A DNA stretch of 64,000 nucleotides from Narthecium ossifragum (lineage: Eukaryota > Streptophyta > Magnoliopsida > Dioscoreales > Nartheciaceae): NCBI GenBank assembly GCA_963920575.1, contig OY986965.1:10368290-10432289 (forward strand), in the 5' to 3' direction. The translations under genes and the position numbers were made by a program. The notes beneath the pieces are model-generated. The model saw only the letters and a program-made list of their open reading frames with translations. It had not been told where the DNA came from and did not search any database. Below, in pieces: positions 10,294-22,234 of the stretch. How positions within the stretch are numbered: position 1 is the stretch's first letter; every line of letters begins with the position of its first letter.

Positions 10294-10519
10294 TAGATAG
10301 TTTTGTTCCTCTGGGCAAAACTATGGTTGCTCTCCCGGAGCCTTCTATCAGGTCTGCAGGACCCGATATTGTATTAACTTTCGACTCTTTCAATGTTAAT
10401 TGTGAGAAGCACTTATGATCTTGGAGGATCGTGTTTGTGGTTGCACTATCTGCAAGATATGCGTCGCTATCCATCTGGGAAACAATTAGAGCAATATATG
10501 CATTCATAGAAATATGCAT
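10142..10519 (-). pseudogene. copia protease region
   Basis: AYLADSATTNTILQDHKCF contains the aspartic protease signature (D-S-A-T in place of the common D-S-G-A). LSIDDSLYSTKSRRNLLSF follows, the standard link into the pre-integrase domain. The upstream junction to gag at about 10520-10600 is disrupted. Confidence 0.82.
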
Positions 10520-10602
10520 AAATTACAAAGCGTTCAAAGATACATAGAGAAAACAAGCCAAGTATATATTAGTAGATGTAAGCACACTTATAATACATGA
10601 TT

Positions 10603-11640
10603 TTAGTAGGTGTCCATCCATTCCTCAGATCCTACGAGGAAGTCCGATACATTTAGAGATGTACCAACTATGAGGTTACCAGGAAAGGGAATATCAGCCA
10701 GGCCATCAAAATCTGTGAAGTTCATTTCAGCACATTTCTTCCTTCCCTTGGCTGTGTGCTGCTCCACAACATGCTTGGGCGCACGACAATTGCGAGACCA
10801 GTGCCCTTTTCCCCCACATCGGTAGCATTCATCATCATTCTTCTTGGAGGTTCCGTCTTCAGGCTCCTTTCTCTTTCTATTTTCCACTTGATCATTCTTA
10901 GGGTAGGGAGTAGGATCACTATTTCCTTCGCGGTAGTAATGGAACCTATCATTCTATCGCCCACGACTACGGCCTAGTCCACGCCCGCGTCCACGGCCAC
11001 GGCCACGGCCACGCCCTCGTCCGTGGCCATGTCCATAATGGACATTAGCATTTGCTTCAGGAAATGGGGCAGAACCAGATGGACGAGACTCATGATTTTT
11101 CAGCAGGATCTGGTTTTGTTTCTCAGCTTTCAGTAGGGCATCAATGAGTTCAGAGTATTTTTGAAATCACATTGTCGGTACTGCTGCTGTAAAATTAGAT
11201 TGGAGGCATGGAATGTGGAGAAAGTTTTCTCTAGTTTATCATAGTCAAATATGGTCTGGCCACATAACTCTAGTTGTGAGGTGATCTTATGGAGTGCAGA
11301 ATTATACTCACTAATGGTTTTGAAATCCTAGAGGCGAAGGTGTAACCACTCGTACTGGGTAGTGGAAAGAACGATAGTTTTTAGATGTTAGAACCTATCA
11401 TTTAAGTTTCTCCATAAGACTAGTGGGTCCCGCACAGTGAGGTATTCATTTTTTAGATCATCATGAAGGTGACGATGGAGAAAGATCAGGGCACTGTCCC
11501 TTTCAATCTGCGTGGCTGTATTCCCTTCCTTAATTGCATTCCCCAGATTTGTGGCATTCAGATGGAGCTCAGCATCTAGTGCCCAGGACAGGAAGTTACT
11601 GGAGAGTAACTTCCAAGGGAAGAAACTCCAGCTTCAGGCT
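10603..11640 (-). pseudogene. copia gag with CCHC zinc knuckle
   Basis: The C-terminal open part (10603-10887) has the zinc knuckle CYRCGGKGHWSRNC. Upstream on the minus strand is an Arg-Gly repeat tract (10976-11027). Next comes a UBN2-type gag core with YEWLHLRL, DFKTISEYNSALHKITSQL and LEKTFSTFHASNLILQQQYR (about 11170-11350), broken by stops and frame changes. The product would be the nucleocapsid/capsid protein packaging the element RNA. Confidence 0.85.
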
Positions 11641-11704
11641 AGACATGGTTAGGCTGACTGGTTTTCTCCTTTCCTCTACGCTGTAGAGACTCGTGCTGAT
11701 AACG

Positions 11705-12067
11705 TCTTATAAATGTATCAAGGAAATAGGTAATCCCCTTTCTTGCTTACTACTAACTTGTTAATTCATACTAGTTGCAAGTGGATGAAAGGAGAAAATA
11801 AGAAGAAGAAGGGATATGAGAAGAGGGACTCTAACACTTACTAGTTACAAGAAGATAGAAAGGAGAGGAAACAATATGAGAACATAAGAGCTCAATCTCA
11901 CTACTCCCCTTCATTCGTTCACCCCATGCCTATTTATAGGCAAATGGGATGATATGAAGACAAAGCATCATTGAATGCTTTTGTCTCAATCCAATTTCTA
12001 TCAACTAGACTAGTCATTCATCAATAGTGGGCATGTGATCTCATTCACATGCACACAGTTTACAACA
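11705..12067 (-). repeat. 5' LTR of the copia element
   Basis: Pairs with 6444-6734. It holds an extra block at about 11732-11803 that is absent from the other LTR. The primer-binding site follows directly (11689-11704). Confidence 0.9.
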
Positions 12068-12072
12068 TTACA

Positions 12073-12239
12073 GAATTTGTATAAAACCACATACATTTTC
12101 GTTTATTATATTTCACCATCTCTATTATTCATTAAATTTATAAAAAATTACATCCGGTAAACTGCCGTTCCATTCCGTCAGTTTTCTGTGTAAATCGACA
12201 AAATTACCCCTCTAGTAAATATACGATGTTATTTCCTCT
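12073..12239. other. AT-rich DNA between the copia element and element A
   Basis: No coding signal. The sequence becomes LTR-like (GGTCGACCGTGA motif) from about 12240. The left end of the LTR of element A is missing here, so a truncation breakpoint lies nearby. Confidence 0.35.
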
Positions 12240-13181
12240 CCTCTATGCTCACGGTAACGGTCGACCGTGAACCATGGGTAAAAAGGTATCATGAATGACG
12301 CGCGGATCGACCTTAATGTGCGATTTGGGGATCTAAGGCTCACGGTTGATGCGACGGTCTACCTTGGAACCTGCGTGAACAGTTCTTACGAACAGTGTCA
12401 AAAATTCAATTTCTTGGATTTGATCTATCAAAATTCACCAGAAATTGATTAAACTTTGTAGGGAGGTGGGATTGAAGGTGAGGGATCTATTCATAGAAAA
12501 AAATCAAGGTTTCACTGGTAAACTATCATATATGGCTTTTTTCAGCCGAAAAATCGACAAAGCCGATAAAACGATAATAATATGGAAATCGTCTGATGAA
12601 ATATGAAACAACTCGATAGGAGTGTTCTAAACGTGCCATTATACTACTCTATCAACTTTCAGAACATTCCAAACAATACAAGCACGCAAAAACAACATTA
12701 AACTAAACCTAGGTAAGCCAACTCGCTGGAATTGGATAGAAACACTTACATGTATCGACAAGCAAGCGATCTACACGATCCTCAACTCCGATCGTCACGG
12801 ATCCGCGCCGAAAAACCACAGCTGGATCTCCCAAATGGCAGTCAACGAGCAGAGAGGAGGAGAGAAAGAGAAAAGAAAAGAGGAGAGGAAGAAAGCAGGG
12901 GTATTTATAGAGATCTAAAACGATCTCGACCGTCCGACTCGATCTTTCCTGATCGAGCTCTGATCTTTCTATCAGAAACACCCCTAAGGTCCTAATCAAT
13001 CACATACATCAATCTAAGATAGTGTGTAAAACAGATCGACATGGAGTAATTTTACCAAATTACTCTTGGGGTCTAAAACATCAATACGATCACTCGATCA
13101 CACCCGACACGAAACCAAACCAACAAGAAAACAACCCTCGACCTACGCGGTCGAGCCTGTTTAGAGGAGCGGGTCGTCACA
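12240..13181 (-). repeat. truncated 3' LTR of gypsy element A
   Basis: The element-strand LTR start is TGTGACGACCCGCTCC at 13181. The internal sequence matches the LTRs at 42095-48851 and 57605-60168: the CCGTCCGACTCGATC block, the AACAGTGTCAAAAATTCAAT block, and TATAAATAC at about 12900-12909. About 1.5 kb of the far end is missing compared with those copies. Confidence 0.75.
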
Positions 13182-13595
13182 ATCTAACATTCTTAAAAGA
13201 ATTTCACCCTGAAATTCAAGTAAGGGTAAGGCCGGGAAAGAAGAACCAACTAGTCCTAGAGGCACCAACACCCACAACATGGAAAACTACATGCTGGGTC
13301 GAACAATCGGGGAAACTCCCGACGCATGCGATCCTCTCACTCCTAAGTCAAGCTCTATGTACTACCATGCCTCCATCTGACCATCACTAACGGTATCGAT
13401 CTGCCTCTTAGTACTTGATCCCGTCTGTCCAGAATTTGCACTAACTGCTCTATGTAGGTGGCATCCTGCTCTATCTCGATGTTGTCGAGTCTGATCACAT
13501 ATGTTGGATCTGGAATGTACTTTCTCAGCATCGACACATGGAATGTGGGGTGGACCGCTGCCATGTACGGGGGTTGGGCCAACTGGTAGGCGACC
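13182..13595 (-). pseudogene. element A pol C-terminus (integrase tail)
   Basis: AVHPTFHVSMLRKYIPDPT and IEQLVQILDRRDQVLRGRSI followed by LVMVRWRHG are the usual C-terminus of Tekay/Del-like gypsy pol. An ATTTCAGGGTGAAATTCTTT block (minus strand, near 13190-13215) matches the conserved segment just upstream of the polypurine tract in this clade. Confidence 0.85.
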
Positions 13596-14670
13596 TGTGA
13601 GAACCCATTCCTCCAATCCGGTTCGATCGTGTGAAGTCGAGGGTCTGGCCCGTTTGGCCTTGTTCCGCTATCAAGTTGATCGCGAAGACTCCAAGGGAAA
13701 TTTGGTAAATTATGCTTTGACGGTTGATTTCACACCCGCGTGGTGCACACACAGCTTTATGATTGATTTCTGTGCTTGCTAGAACCTTAGATGAGCTTGG
13801 GATCGAAAGATCCGAGCTTGGGTGCAAAAGCTCGTCTTTAGGACAGCTTTCAGCCCTGGAGCGATCCATCGGTCCTGTAGTAAGGCGGTTCCCGACCCGA
13901 TAAATACCCCCCGGCTCCTCTTCTTCTTCTTTCTTTTCTTTCCCCCTGCTCCCATGACCTTCTTCTTCCCTTCTTTCTTCCCGTCACGAGTGACGCAGAG
14001 AGTGAGACAGACCTCCGGCGTTCCCTGGCAGCTTGGAGGCAACCTACGGCGAGGGAGGAGGTGGATTAGCAAGGTCTAGGATTTAATATGTTATAATAAT
14101 ATGATGATTTTAGGTTACTATCTAGTCGGCTGCAAATTATGCTTGATCGAGGTTTAGAGGTCATTCTAGGTTCCAGGCTCAGTCTCAGTTCCATTGATAG
14201 AGGGAGTTACGTATCACCTTGTGTTCTACCCCTGTTGTTTCAGCTTCTAAAGATGAGATGGAACCTGAGACTTTACTGTTCCCTTCCTTTGTGAGTGTCG
14301 TAACATAGAATCATGCTGAGCTTATTGTTTACTCGTACCCGGGCTGTGTTTTGTAGGTGCATGCATCAGCTCTTATTCCGTAGATCTCAACTGGACAGGC
14401 ACATGGTGGCGCGTCGGCTTGGAGGTGTTCGAGGGCTTGGGGTTCATTTCATCGTGTTGGATGATTTAAATGTATAAATTCTTTATGTAAGGATTTTTGA
14501 AGATTAAATATTGTATCAGAATCTTAAATTATATTTGAAATTTTATATTGACCCTAGATTCAATTGTCAATTAGTTGCCTTATCTTATTGTAAATGCGCT
14601 AGTGATGATTGAGTAGAGTAGGAACCCTCACATCTCGGCCCGGATGGGTTTTCTGGGTCGGGGTGTGATA
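13596..14670 (+). repeat. 5' LTR of element E
   Basis: Starts TGTGAGAACCCATTCC and ends GGGTCGGGGTGTGATA. It matches the 3' LTR pieces, which carry an extra block of about 93 bp at about 35213-35306. The GATAAATACCCC region (about 13899-13910) is the probable TATA box. Confidence 0.88.
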
Positions 14671-14690
14671 ACTTGATATGAGAGCAGGTT
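14671..14690 (+). other. primer-binding site of element E (Met-tRNA type, mutated)
   Basis: ACTTGATATGAGAGCAGG lies directly after the LTR. The usual form for this clade is TGGTATCAGAGC, so two bases have changed. Confidence 0.7.
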
Positions 14691-16440
14691 GTAGGTCCAA
14701 GGGATAGGATTAGGCTTGCAGTTAAAGGTTGAATGTGGGTTGGGATAGTTCTAGGGTTAGAACATCCCTGTATGTTTTGTTTGCGCTCATGTGTGATGTG
14801 TTTCCGCTTTCTTCATTGTTGATTGTTTTGTTGTTTTCCGGTTGTGGCATGATGTCTCAGGGGGAGATGTGCATGCATGCCGGTGTCGTCCATTTTCTCG
14901 CTTGACAGTGTCTCCCCTCGTGCTAGAGATGAGTGAGTAGGGAACTGGATGTGTGTCGCCTTTGTACTCTCGAGATCTCGAGGGTCGAACCAGTTGAGGT
15001 TCAGGGGCTATGTTTGAGATTCTTTGACAGTAGAGGACTGGTTGAAGGAGGTGTCCCGGATCCCGGATGTGTTGGACATCATGGAGGATCGCTTGCTTGG
15101 GAAGCTGTTGGTTCCTTACCTTCCCAGGAAGCGATGCATAGTGACGCTTGTTAGGGTCACTAGGGACACTGTTGGTTGTGTGGTGGGAACAATTTACGTA
15201 CTATTCTAGGGCACCTACCCTTGAAGGGTGGTGTAGTTAGGAGTACCCTCCTTTGGTTCTGGGTACTCGCACCTTGTGATGACACGCGGGTTGACTGGTT
15301 CATCTAACTCGGTATGCTAGAGCGACAATAGGGTGCACCTTAGACTGTGCTCACACTACTGAGACAGGTGACTTGAGGGTTGATACCAGGCTATTGGTCA
15401 ATGGTCATTGTGAGTTTGGGGTTGTTGTTTCGGGTTTCGAGGAATGGCAGGGTAGCCGTTGGCAGAGTTCAGGTGTTTCAGCAGTGTTGTGCCGGTTCTT
15501 AGAGAGGTAGCATTAACCGCCATATTAAGAGGGATCCCACTAGGTGCTCGAGTGCTAGCCGCCGGGAGTCGTTCTGCCGACGGTGTTGGCTGCGAGGGGT
15601 GCGAGATGCTTACCACAAAGCAGTTGGGTGTGACGCACGGCGTGGGCCTGAGCAGTGTGTTGATACCTTAGGTGGGGTAGGTACCTGTGGCAGACGCGGG
15701 AGTTCAGATTCCAGGTAGAGGCTTGCTGGAGACAGTGTGGCGATCGGTCTAGCCAACAGTCCACGTACTCCTGAGGAGTGAGCAGGTTTAGCCTTCAGCT
15801 TCAGAGTGTATCGCAGCGTGCAGTTTCTTGGTGGCTTGGGTTTTTCATTTGTGACTTGTCCCTGTGTAATCGTGCCAGCTTGGGACTGGAGTCAGGTGTG
15901 GCTTTGAGAGTAGCTACTGATTGGGACAAGAGCATAGGTTGGTAGCTCTTGTCAGGGCGTTTGCTAGATGTTGGGAGCCTCTAGGTATCCGTCTCCCACG
16001 TGTGGTGCACTTTGGGGGGTTCGACAGCTTTCTTGGTTGCGTCGGTTGGCCGCAGACTGAGTTGTGTTTCCTTGGCCGTGGGAGGGTGTTGTGAGTACAC
16101 CTGACGGCGTTGTTTTGCTCTCGTTGAAGGTCGTGGGCTGGCGATCCTTCTGGTTGTTGAGAGTTGGGGCATGTTCACCAGTTTGTGGTGAACCCCTCCC
16201 CTTTGTTTTCGAGGGTGCTCGGGAGCACGATTTTCCCCTCGTATTGTTTGTGCAGCTGTTCCTTGAGAAGCTTTCGGGTTATCATCTTCGCGGGATATCG
16301 AATTTGAGGTCGAGGCCCTGCAGGTGGTTTTGAGTGTTGCGAGTCTGCATGTGGATGCTAGCATCATATGGAGAGTCGAGGACTCAGTCGACCGACTCAG
16401 TAGCTCAGGACTTCGTTCGACCAGGTGTGTTGCATCAGAG
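14691..16440 (+). pseudogene. element E gag region, heavily decayed
   Basis: Recognisable only at about 15026-15100, where VEDWLKEVSRIPDVLDIMED matches the start of the gypsy gag core. A zinc knuckle and protease were not found. Many stops are present in all frames. Confidence 0.5.
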
Positions 16441-16770
16441 TGTGTTCCGCTTCACTTTGTAGGTAATTTCCTCCCTACATACATAGGCTTCAGGAAGTTG
16501 GATAGTGTTGCAATGGCAAGCACGTGTCTGCTACCGTGTATCGATGATGTGTTAGCAGCTGAGAGTTTCATTGACCACTTCAGAGATTGGCTTTCACGTC
16601 GACTACACCAGTTGAGACTTCGAGATTTCGACATCCCGAAGATAGCTTTCCGAACCAGACCGTACCCTGATCAGTTTGCAGTGGCGTCCGTCAACATCAT
16701 CATGTCTACTCAAGCGTTGAGGAGGAGCAGGAGTGACCTTTGGGGTTCGTGTCGCAGCTGCTGAGGGAGC
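16440..16770 (+). pseudogene. element E reverse transcriptase fragment
   Basis: IDDVLAAESFIDHF corresponds to the IDDLFDQL region. LHQLRLRDFDIPKIAFRTR (about 16600-16660) is the mutated form of the conserved gypsy RT stretch YHQLRVREEDIPKTAFRTR. The YVDD active site is not seen; the sequence decays after 16700. Confidence 0.65.
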
Positions 16771-17089
16771 ATTGGTGTTGTTTGGCGTCCAGTGCGAGGT
16801 GTGGCCTTTAGAGGCAGGACTCGGCGGATGAGCTGTGCCGGCGATAGACAGATAATCAACGGCAGAGTTTGAAGATGGTATTCGAGATTCAGCAAAGACA
16901 TCTCCATGACCGCGGGATCATTGACCAGAGTAACCAGGAGGTCAGACCTCTTTGCCTTAAAGTCACGACGTCTGTGCCTTTAAGGGTGATAGCCATCAGT
17001 GGTCGCTAGAGAAGCTAGAGCAGATTCAGTGGGTTTGTCAGCTCATTGGAGACAGATAGTTAGTTGGGTCGAGTTTCGAGGATCACGTT

Positions 17090-18742
17090 CTAGATGATAT
17101 CCTCTTTGCTGTCCGCAACATCCCAGCTCTCCTGGCCAGAGTGATAGAGGCCCAGGGCAGATATTCGGAGATTGTAGAGATCCGTGTTGCGGTTAGTAGC
17201 AAGTACGTGATTGAGGGTCGGACATCATCAACATACAGTAGAGTGTACTTCGGTAGCAGTGTTACGGATCCGGCAGACCCATTACAACCACCCTTCCAGT
17301 GTCAGAGTGGGAGTGGAAGCACACCATGGCGGACGTCATCACCAGATTGGAGGAGGTAGCTGAGAGGAGTATGTCCCTTTGCTGGAGTTTGTCTACTTCA
17401 GCAATCCTCAGTCCAAACTAATGCGGTGCCATTCGAGGCGTAGTACCACAGTTCGCGTTGTTCTTCCGAATTGCTGGACAGAGGTTGTCGAGACATCACC
17501 CACCATTTCAGATAGCATTAGATAGTCCTCAGAGAGATTAGCACAGATCTGGCAGAGGCTCCTGATGGCGCAGAGCAGGCAAGAGAGCTATGCGGGTCAT
17601 CGGTGATGTCCTTTGGAATTCCCAGTTGATGATAGGGTGCTCCAAGAGGTTCCTCCACACAAAGGATTAGTCAGGGTTGGCAGAGAGCAGAGGCCAGATG
17701 AGGTGGTGGCCGAGGCAGCCCTACCCCTAGAGTCCGCACAAGAGCCATGATGACGTGGAGCGACGATGACACCGAGCCCACTGAGATTCCTGACGGCATT
17801 AGCAGACAGTTGATTGTGCTCCATAGGCAGAGTAGCAGTTCCAGAGTTGCGCGAGGACATTGTGCGAGAGGCTCACTCTTTCCTTAATGCTATTAATCCC
17901 AGAGGAATGAGGGAGTACTATGGACTTCGTCATCAGCTTAGTTGGCACAAGATGCAGAGGTCAGATGCAAAGTTCTTTCCTCTTTACCTCACTTGTCAGG
18001 AGGTGGAGGCAGAGTATCGACAGATAGCAGGCTCGTTGCAGCCCTTCTTGTGTCAGGGTGGACATCATGGCGCGAAAGACTTCATCACCAGCATATGGAA
18101 GATGCCGAGGAGACATCACATATACTATCTCTGAGGAGTACAGAAGCCACTGAGCAGTTCACATGTCAGAGGACTGATCGGATTGCATGACGCTTCAGCT
18201 TCGATCGCTTCAAGCCACGATTCCAGGATCATGGACAGATTCTAGTGAAGCAACTCATAGCATAGATAGACAGACGGTCAGAGAGGACCAGTCAGATCTC
18301 TGGTGGCATGCTTAGAGCATGTATCATTCATGCAGATGTCAAATGGCAAGATCATGTTCCATGGTGGAGTACGCCTACTATAGCAGTTGACAGCTCAACA
18401 TTGGCATTGCACCGTTTGAGATACAGTACGACACCCCATGATGCCTCCGGTTTGTTGGGCAGACCTTGCAGAGACTTCAGACATCGATCCAAATATCGTC
18501 ACCCGATCTCCAGAAGATCAGCGTGGATCATGTCAGAGTGACAAAGGGTTTGTATGGATCAAAGGTGATAGCTGTTGGAGTTCACTGTTACCGACAGAGT
18601 ATCATTTCGAATGATACGACGCAGAGGTCCAGTCAGTTTGACAGCGGAAGAGCAGAGTAGACGTTATTTAGTTTCGCCCGGCATCATCAGAGGTGATGAT
18701 TTGAGGTTGGGTCAGATATATTGCACAAGAGGGTGGTTGATA
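17090..18742 (+). pseudogene. element E integrase, decayed
   Basis: AVRNIPALLARVIEAQGR and IVEIRVAVSSKYVIEG (about 17107-17220) match the RNase H-integrase linker also seen in element A. GRVAVPELREDIVREAH and the degraded HHCC finger (YLTCQEVEAEYRQIAGSLQP) follow at 17820-18050. MLRACIIHADVKWQDHVPW (about 18308-18365) matches the region after the catalytic Glu. Frameshifts are frequent. The sequence breaks at 18743-18747, where solo LTR G was inserted, and resumes at 34261. Confidence 0.7.
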
Positions 18743-18907
18743 GCGCTTGAAAAGTGTCGCAGCTTAACGCGCACGATCAAAATTATAAATTTATAATCGA
18801 ACTTCAAACCAACTGCTTTGGGGGTAGATAGCAGTGAATTCGAGTCGAATCCACAGAAAATGCGTAGAAAAATAATTAAACTACTAAACTCAATCTAAGT
18901 ATTCCTA

Positions 18908-19787
18908 TGTTACGCCGAGCCTTCTCGTAGGCACGGGTACCTGGTCTCTTTCCTGGTCTTAGTTCCTCCTTAGCCAAATCTATGGCTAGGTCGAGAGATA
19001 CCTTTAGGGTTTTAGGAGAAGGACCCTAGCTATTCGACGAGGAAGGTGAAAACTGGAGGTAGGAGACGGAAGAGAAGAGGATACCTTGCAGATCCTCTTG
19101 TGGTTGGCTGGTTACTCTTGGAGATCCACGCCAAGGAAGGTGGAAGAAGAGGGGCAGCGGCCAAGGAGGACGCCGGGGATTGGAGTCGTGGCTGGTAGCG
19201 GCGGACGGCGGTGATGATGGTGGTGGCCGGCTAGTGGAAGAAGGTGAACCGGCTGTAGGGAGAGAGGAGGACGTGGGGGAGATAATGTAGTGGGATATTT
19301 AAGTTATGGCTACTCCTAGGGTTACAGCTACTCCTATAATATCTCTTAACTTTATTCTTCAATGCATAAACCCTAATACAAGCTATGGAGGTCCTTTTGT
19401 AGAGGCCTCAAAGAGTTCTACTCCAACTAGAGAACTACCTTGCTGAAATCAGCAAGTAAACATCCTTTTCTACTAAGACTCAATCATAACTCAAACTTCC
19501 TACAACCTGGACTCAAAATAGGAACTAATAAAGCAAAGCATAATCTGGACTCAAACTAGGAAATCAATTAGGAAAGCAATTAAGAACTAACTAATGAAGT
19601 AACCAGCTAGGAATATGATTCCTTAAGGCTGGCTTTGGCTTGGGACCTGGTCCAAGGCCTGGTCCTCCTAGGAGGTGGGGTCTGACCTGCGTGGGTCCCT
19701 CCTGGGCCTACTCCACGAGTGGGCCCTGCCCTAGAATTGGGCTTGGGTTGGTCTAGCCCAGGTTGAGCTGGACTTCGAACCGTATCA
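18908..19787 (-). repeat. 3' LTR of element D
   Basis: 880 bp; on the plus strand it starts TGTTACGCCGAGCC and ends CGAACCGTATCA. It differs from the 5' LTR by scattered substitutions (roughly 3% by eye) and lacks a 27-bp duplication of the GACCTGCGTGGG block that the other copy has near 32595. Confidence 0.9.
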
Positions 19788-19860
19788 TCCCCTTCCCCTT
19801 CAAAAAGTGCCTTGTCCTCAAGACCGAAGTTGGGATAACGATCCAAGAAATCTGTGAATA
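19788..19860 (-). pseudogene. element D pol, extreme C-terminus, and polypurine tract
   Basis: The minus strand reads FTDFLDRYPNFGLEDKALF, the usual end of chromovirus pol after the ATWEV motif. That motif lies at about 22235-22250 on the other side of the solo LTR insertion. The polypurine tract begins a few codons later (19788-19800). Confidence 0.85.
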
Positions 19861-19865
19861 CCTCC

Positions 19866-22229
19866 TGTGAGGACCAGCCCCTCTTTTTCCTTTGGCTTGT
19901 TGTTGACCCAAGGGCAATTTGGGAAATTGCGCCTTGGCGGTCGTTTCACACTGGGTGTGCACACACAGACCTTGTTTGGTGCTTGTGTTTGTTTAGAAAG
20001 GTTAGGTAGACCCGGGATCGGAAATTCTGGGCTTGGGCTTGAGTCTCAGCCCAAGGTTGCCGTTCTGGGCAATGGAGATCGATCTGCATGGCATGGAGAT
20101 CGATCTCTCTGTGCCTGGAAGTCGTTGGCGGTGGCGTTCGAAGGACGGCCACGGCGATGGCCGTCGCTTCCCCTGTCAAGGGAGGGGAGACTTTTGCTCC
20201 CCTCCTTCGCCTTTCCCCCGCCTTCGCCGGCTTTCCCCGGCCTTATCCCCTTCTCCTTCCCTTCTCCTTGGCTGCGTTTTTCCTTCTTCTTCTTCCTCCG
20301 AGAGCTCTGTTTTCTTCCCATGTTCAGGCAGCCCTTTCCTCCTCCGTTCTCCCTCCTCCGGCCACCGTTCTCGGAGCTTGAAGGCTCGTTGGAACCGTGA
20401 CGGCGTGAGGAAGATCCTAGGCTAGGCTTCGTGGATCGAAGCAGCTCTATGGAGGTAGGGTTCTTACTCAAAGACTCCGGCTTGCTTTGAAGGTTTTGAA
20501 TCCGGTTTTGATTTCAATAAGTCTTCATGCTTAGTTGATGTCTTCCGGTTTTGAAGCCATGAGTAGCTTCGTGGTTCTTGGATCTACCAGCCCACCTAGT
20601 TTGGTGAGGTTTGGTTGCGGATTCTGGCGGCTTTCCTCGCCGTCCGCCCGCCGCTGAACCCATCCAGATTGATCTCATGGGATGAGATCGATCTCGTTTG
20701 GGGTAGCACGCCCCGCCCGAGCGAGAGCGATCTCCATGGGAGGGAGATCGATCTCTTGGCGGTTGGCGTCGGCGTGTCAAGGGTCACGTACGAGATCGAT
20801 CTCCATATGGGTGGAGATCGATCCCGTTGGAGTGACCAGGACGGGTGCCCTTAGCCTCGAGGCAGATCGATCTCATTCCTAAATGAGATCGATCTCATTC
20901 CTAAATGAGATCGATCTCCTTCGGTGCATGGAAGACTTTACTTGTTTTAATGCGGTTTTGCCCGCGGGGCTTCGCATGTAAGTGGTTTTGACGGTTCTTC
21001 CCTTGGGGCTTATCATGTTACTTATCATGCTTGAATGATTGCCGCTTTGTGGTGGAACCGAGAGGGTGATGCCTCTCGGGATGTGTAGAATAAATGGGCT
21101 GACAGTATGCCCTTTACTGCTTTGTGGTGAACCGAACCCTCGGGAGTGGTTAGTTTAAACGGGCCGAAGGTGTGCCCCTGCTATGTTGTTTGTTACTGTT
21201 TTCCTCATTCATATCCTGCCCTGCTTCCTGTGCATTAGACATGCTAGGTTATACTAGGTGAGGTTGACCCGTGAACTTCGGTGATCAATAGCTAAGTAGT
21301 GAATGTCGTTACCCCGACTCGTGTCCCCTTGCTGGTGGCCAGCATGGGTAAGGGTGTCCTACAGGTATCGTCTGACCCACCCTGTGTCAAGGACCGTCGG
21401 AGGTAGCCCAGTCCTCGAGCAGTGGCTATCGGAGGGACGTACGTTGGACAAGAAACCTTGGGGAGGGAAACATCGATGGAATCGATGGACTCCCTGGCTA
21501 GACTTAGTCTTTGGTCAGGAGTTAGGGGACCTGTTGGCTCTGTGGCTTGGATTACTGAGAGATAGTAGTCTTAACCTCGGTCGTTCCGCCAAGTGTGGAG
21601 GTCCCGCTTGGAGAAGGGTGTCCTACTAGTAGCGTCATGTCCACCCTGTGTCAGGAATTGTCGGAGTTGCCCACCCCTGAGCAGTGGTTGTCGGAGGGGC
21701 GTACTTGGGACAGGAGCCCTTCGGGTTATTGACGGGATTTATGGGATCCTTAGCAAGCCTCAGTACTTGACTTCAGAGTTGGTTCGTTTGGTGTTGCCTT
21801 CCTAGCGAGAGTGGTAGAGTAGGACCCTGCTGAGTTGTTGCTCATTCCTACCTGGACTGTGTTGTTTGCAGGTGCAGGTCCCCGCTCCTCTCCGGTGCTT
21901 CCCCGTCGGTCGTCTCGTGGCAGCGCGCCGGCTCCTGACCATGTCTGAGGGTCAGGATGGTTTTGTTTGTGCCTTTGCGGAGACCCTGGTGGGTGTTGTA
22001 GCTCTTTTTGGGGACTGTGTTGATCCCTTGTAAACCAGTTGTTTTAGAACTCTATTATATCCGTGTGTAATAGATGTTGTTGAGTTTGCTTCCGCCTTGT
22101 GCTTGTTGTCAGCTGTTTCCGCCAGTTGTGCGTTGGTCTCAACTGTTTCCGCCAGTTGAGGCTAGTAGTTGTAGGTTCTTCCCCCTCGTGTCCCGGCCCG
22201 GTTTGGCGTCCGAGGGTCGGGGCGCGACA
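19866..22229 (+). mobile_element. solo LTR, chromovirus-type family C, inserted in element D pol
   Basis: Starts TGTGAGGACCAGCCCC and ends GGTCGGGGCGCGACA. Perfect TSD CCTCC lies at 19861-19865 and 22230-22234. Length 2364 bp. Taking it out makes the D pol frame continuous. The same family occurs in minus orientation at 36878, 45275, 48930, 55628 and 62608. It contains a GATCGATC cluster and tandem LTR-internal repeats. Confidence 0.92.
20085..20930. repeat. GATCGATC palindrome clusters in the family C LTR
   Basis: GAGATCGATCT-type palindromes recur at about 20086-20115 and 20690-20920. At 20872-20918 a 22-bp unit (GATCTCATTCCTAAATGAGA plus TC) stands in direct tandem, each unit being itself a hairpin. 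Confidence 0.75.
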
Positions 22230-22234
22230 CCTCC

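Larger units (their letters stand above)
6444..12067 (-). mobile_element. Ty1/copia retrotransposon with both LTRs and TSDs
   Basis: LTRs lie at 6444-6734 and 11705-12067, flanked by perfect 5-bp TSDs TTACA (6439-6443 and 12068-12072). On the minus strand the order is 5' LTR, primer site, gag, protease, integrase, RT, RNase H, polypurine tract (complement CTCCCCCATG, from 6735), 3' LTR. Integrase before RT is the copia order. The primer site reads CGTTATCAGCACGAGT on the minus strand (11689-11704). Only a few stops and frameshifts interrupt the polyprotein, so the insertion is fairly recent but no longer autonomous. Confidence 0.93.

Noticed and set aside
12709..13022. Frames of 87-96 codons on both strands near 12709-12999
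   Set aside because: Inside the truncated LTR of element A; similar frames occur in the matching part of other family B LTRs.
20046..20471. Overlapping frames of up to 177 codons (19867-20471)
   Set aside because: They lie in a solo LTR with well-defined ends and TSD; GC-rich LTR sequence, no domain.
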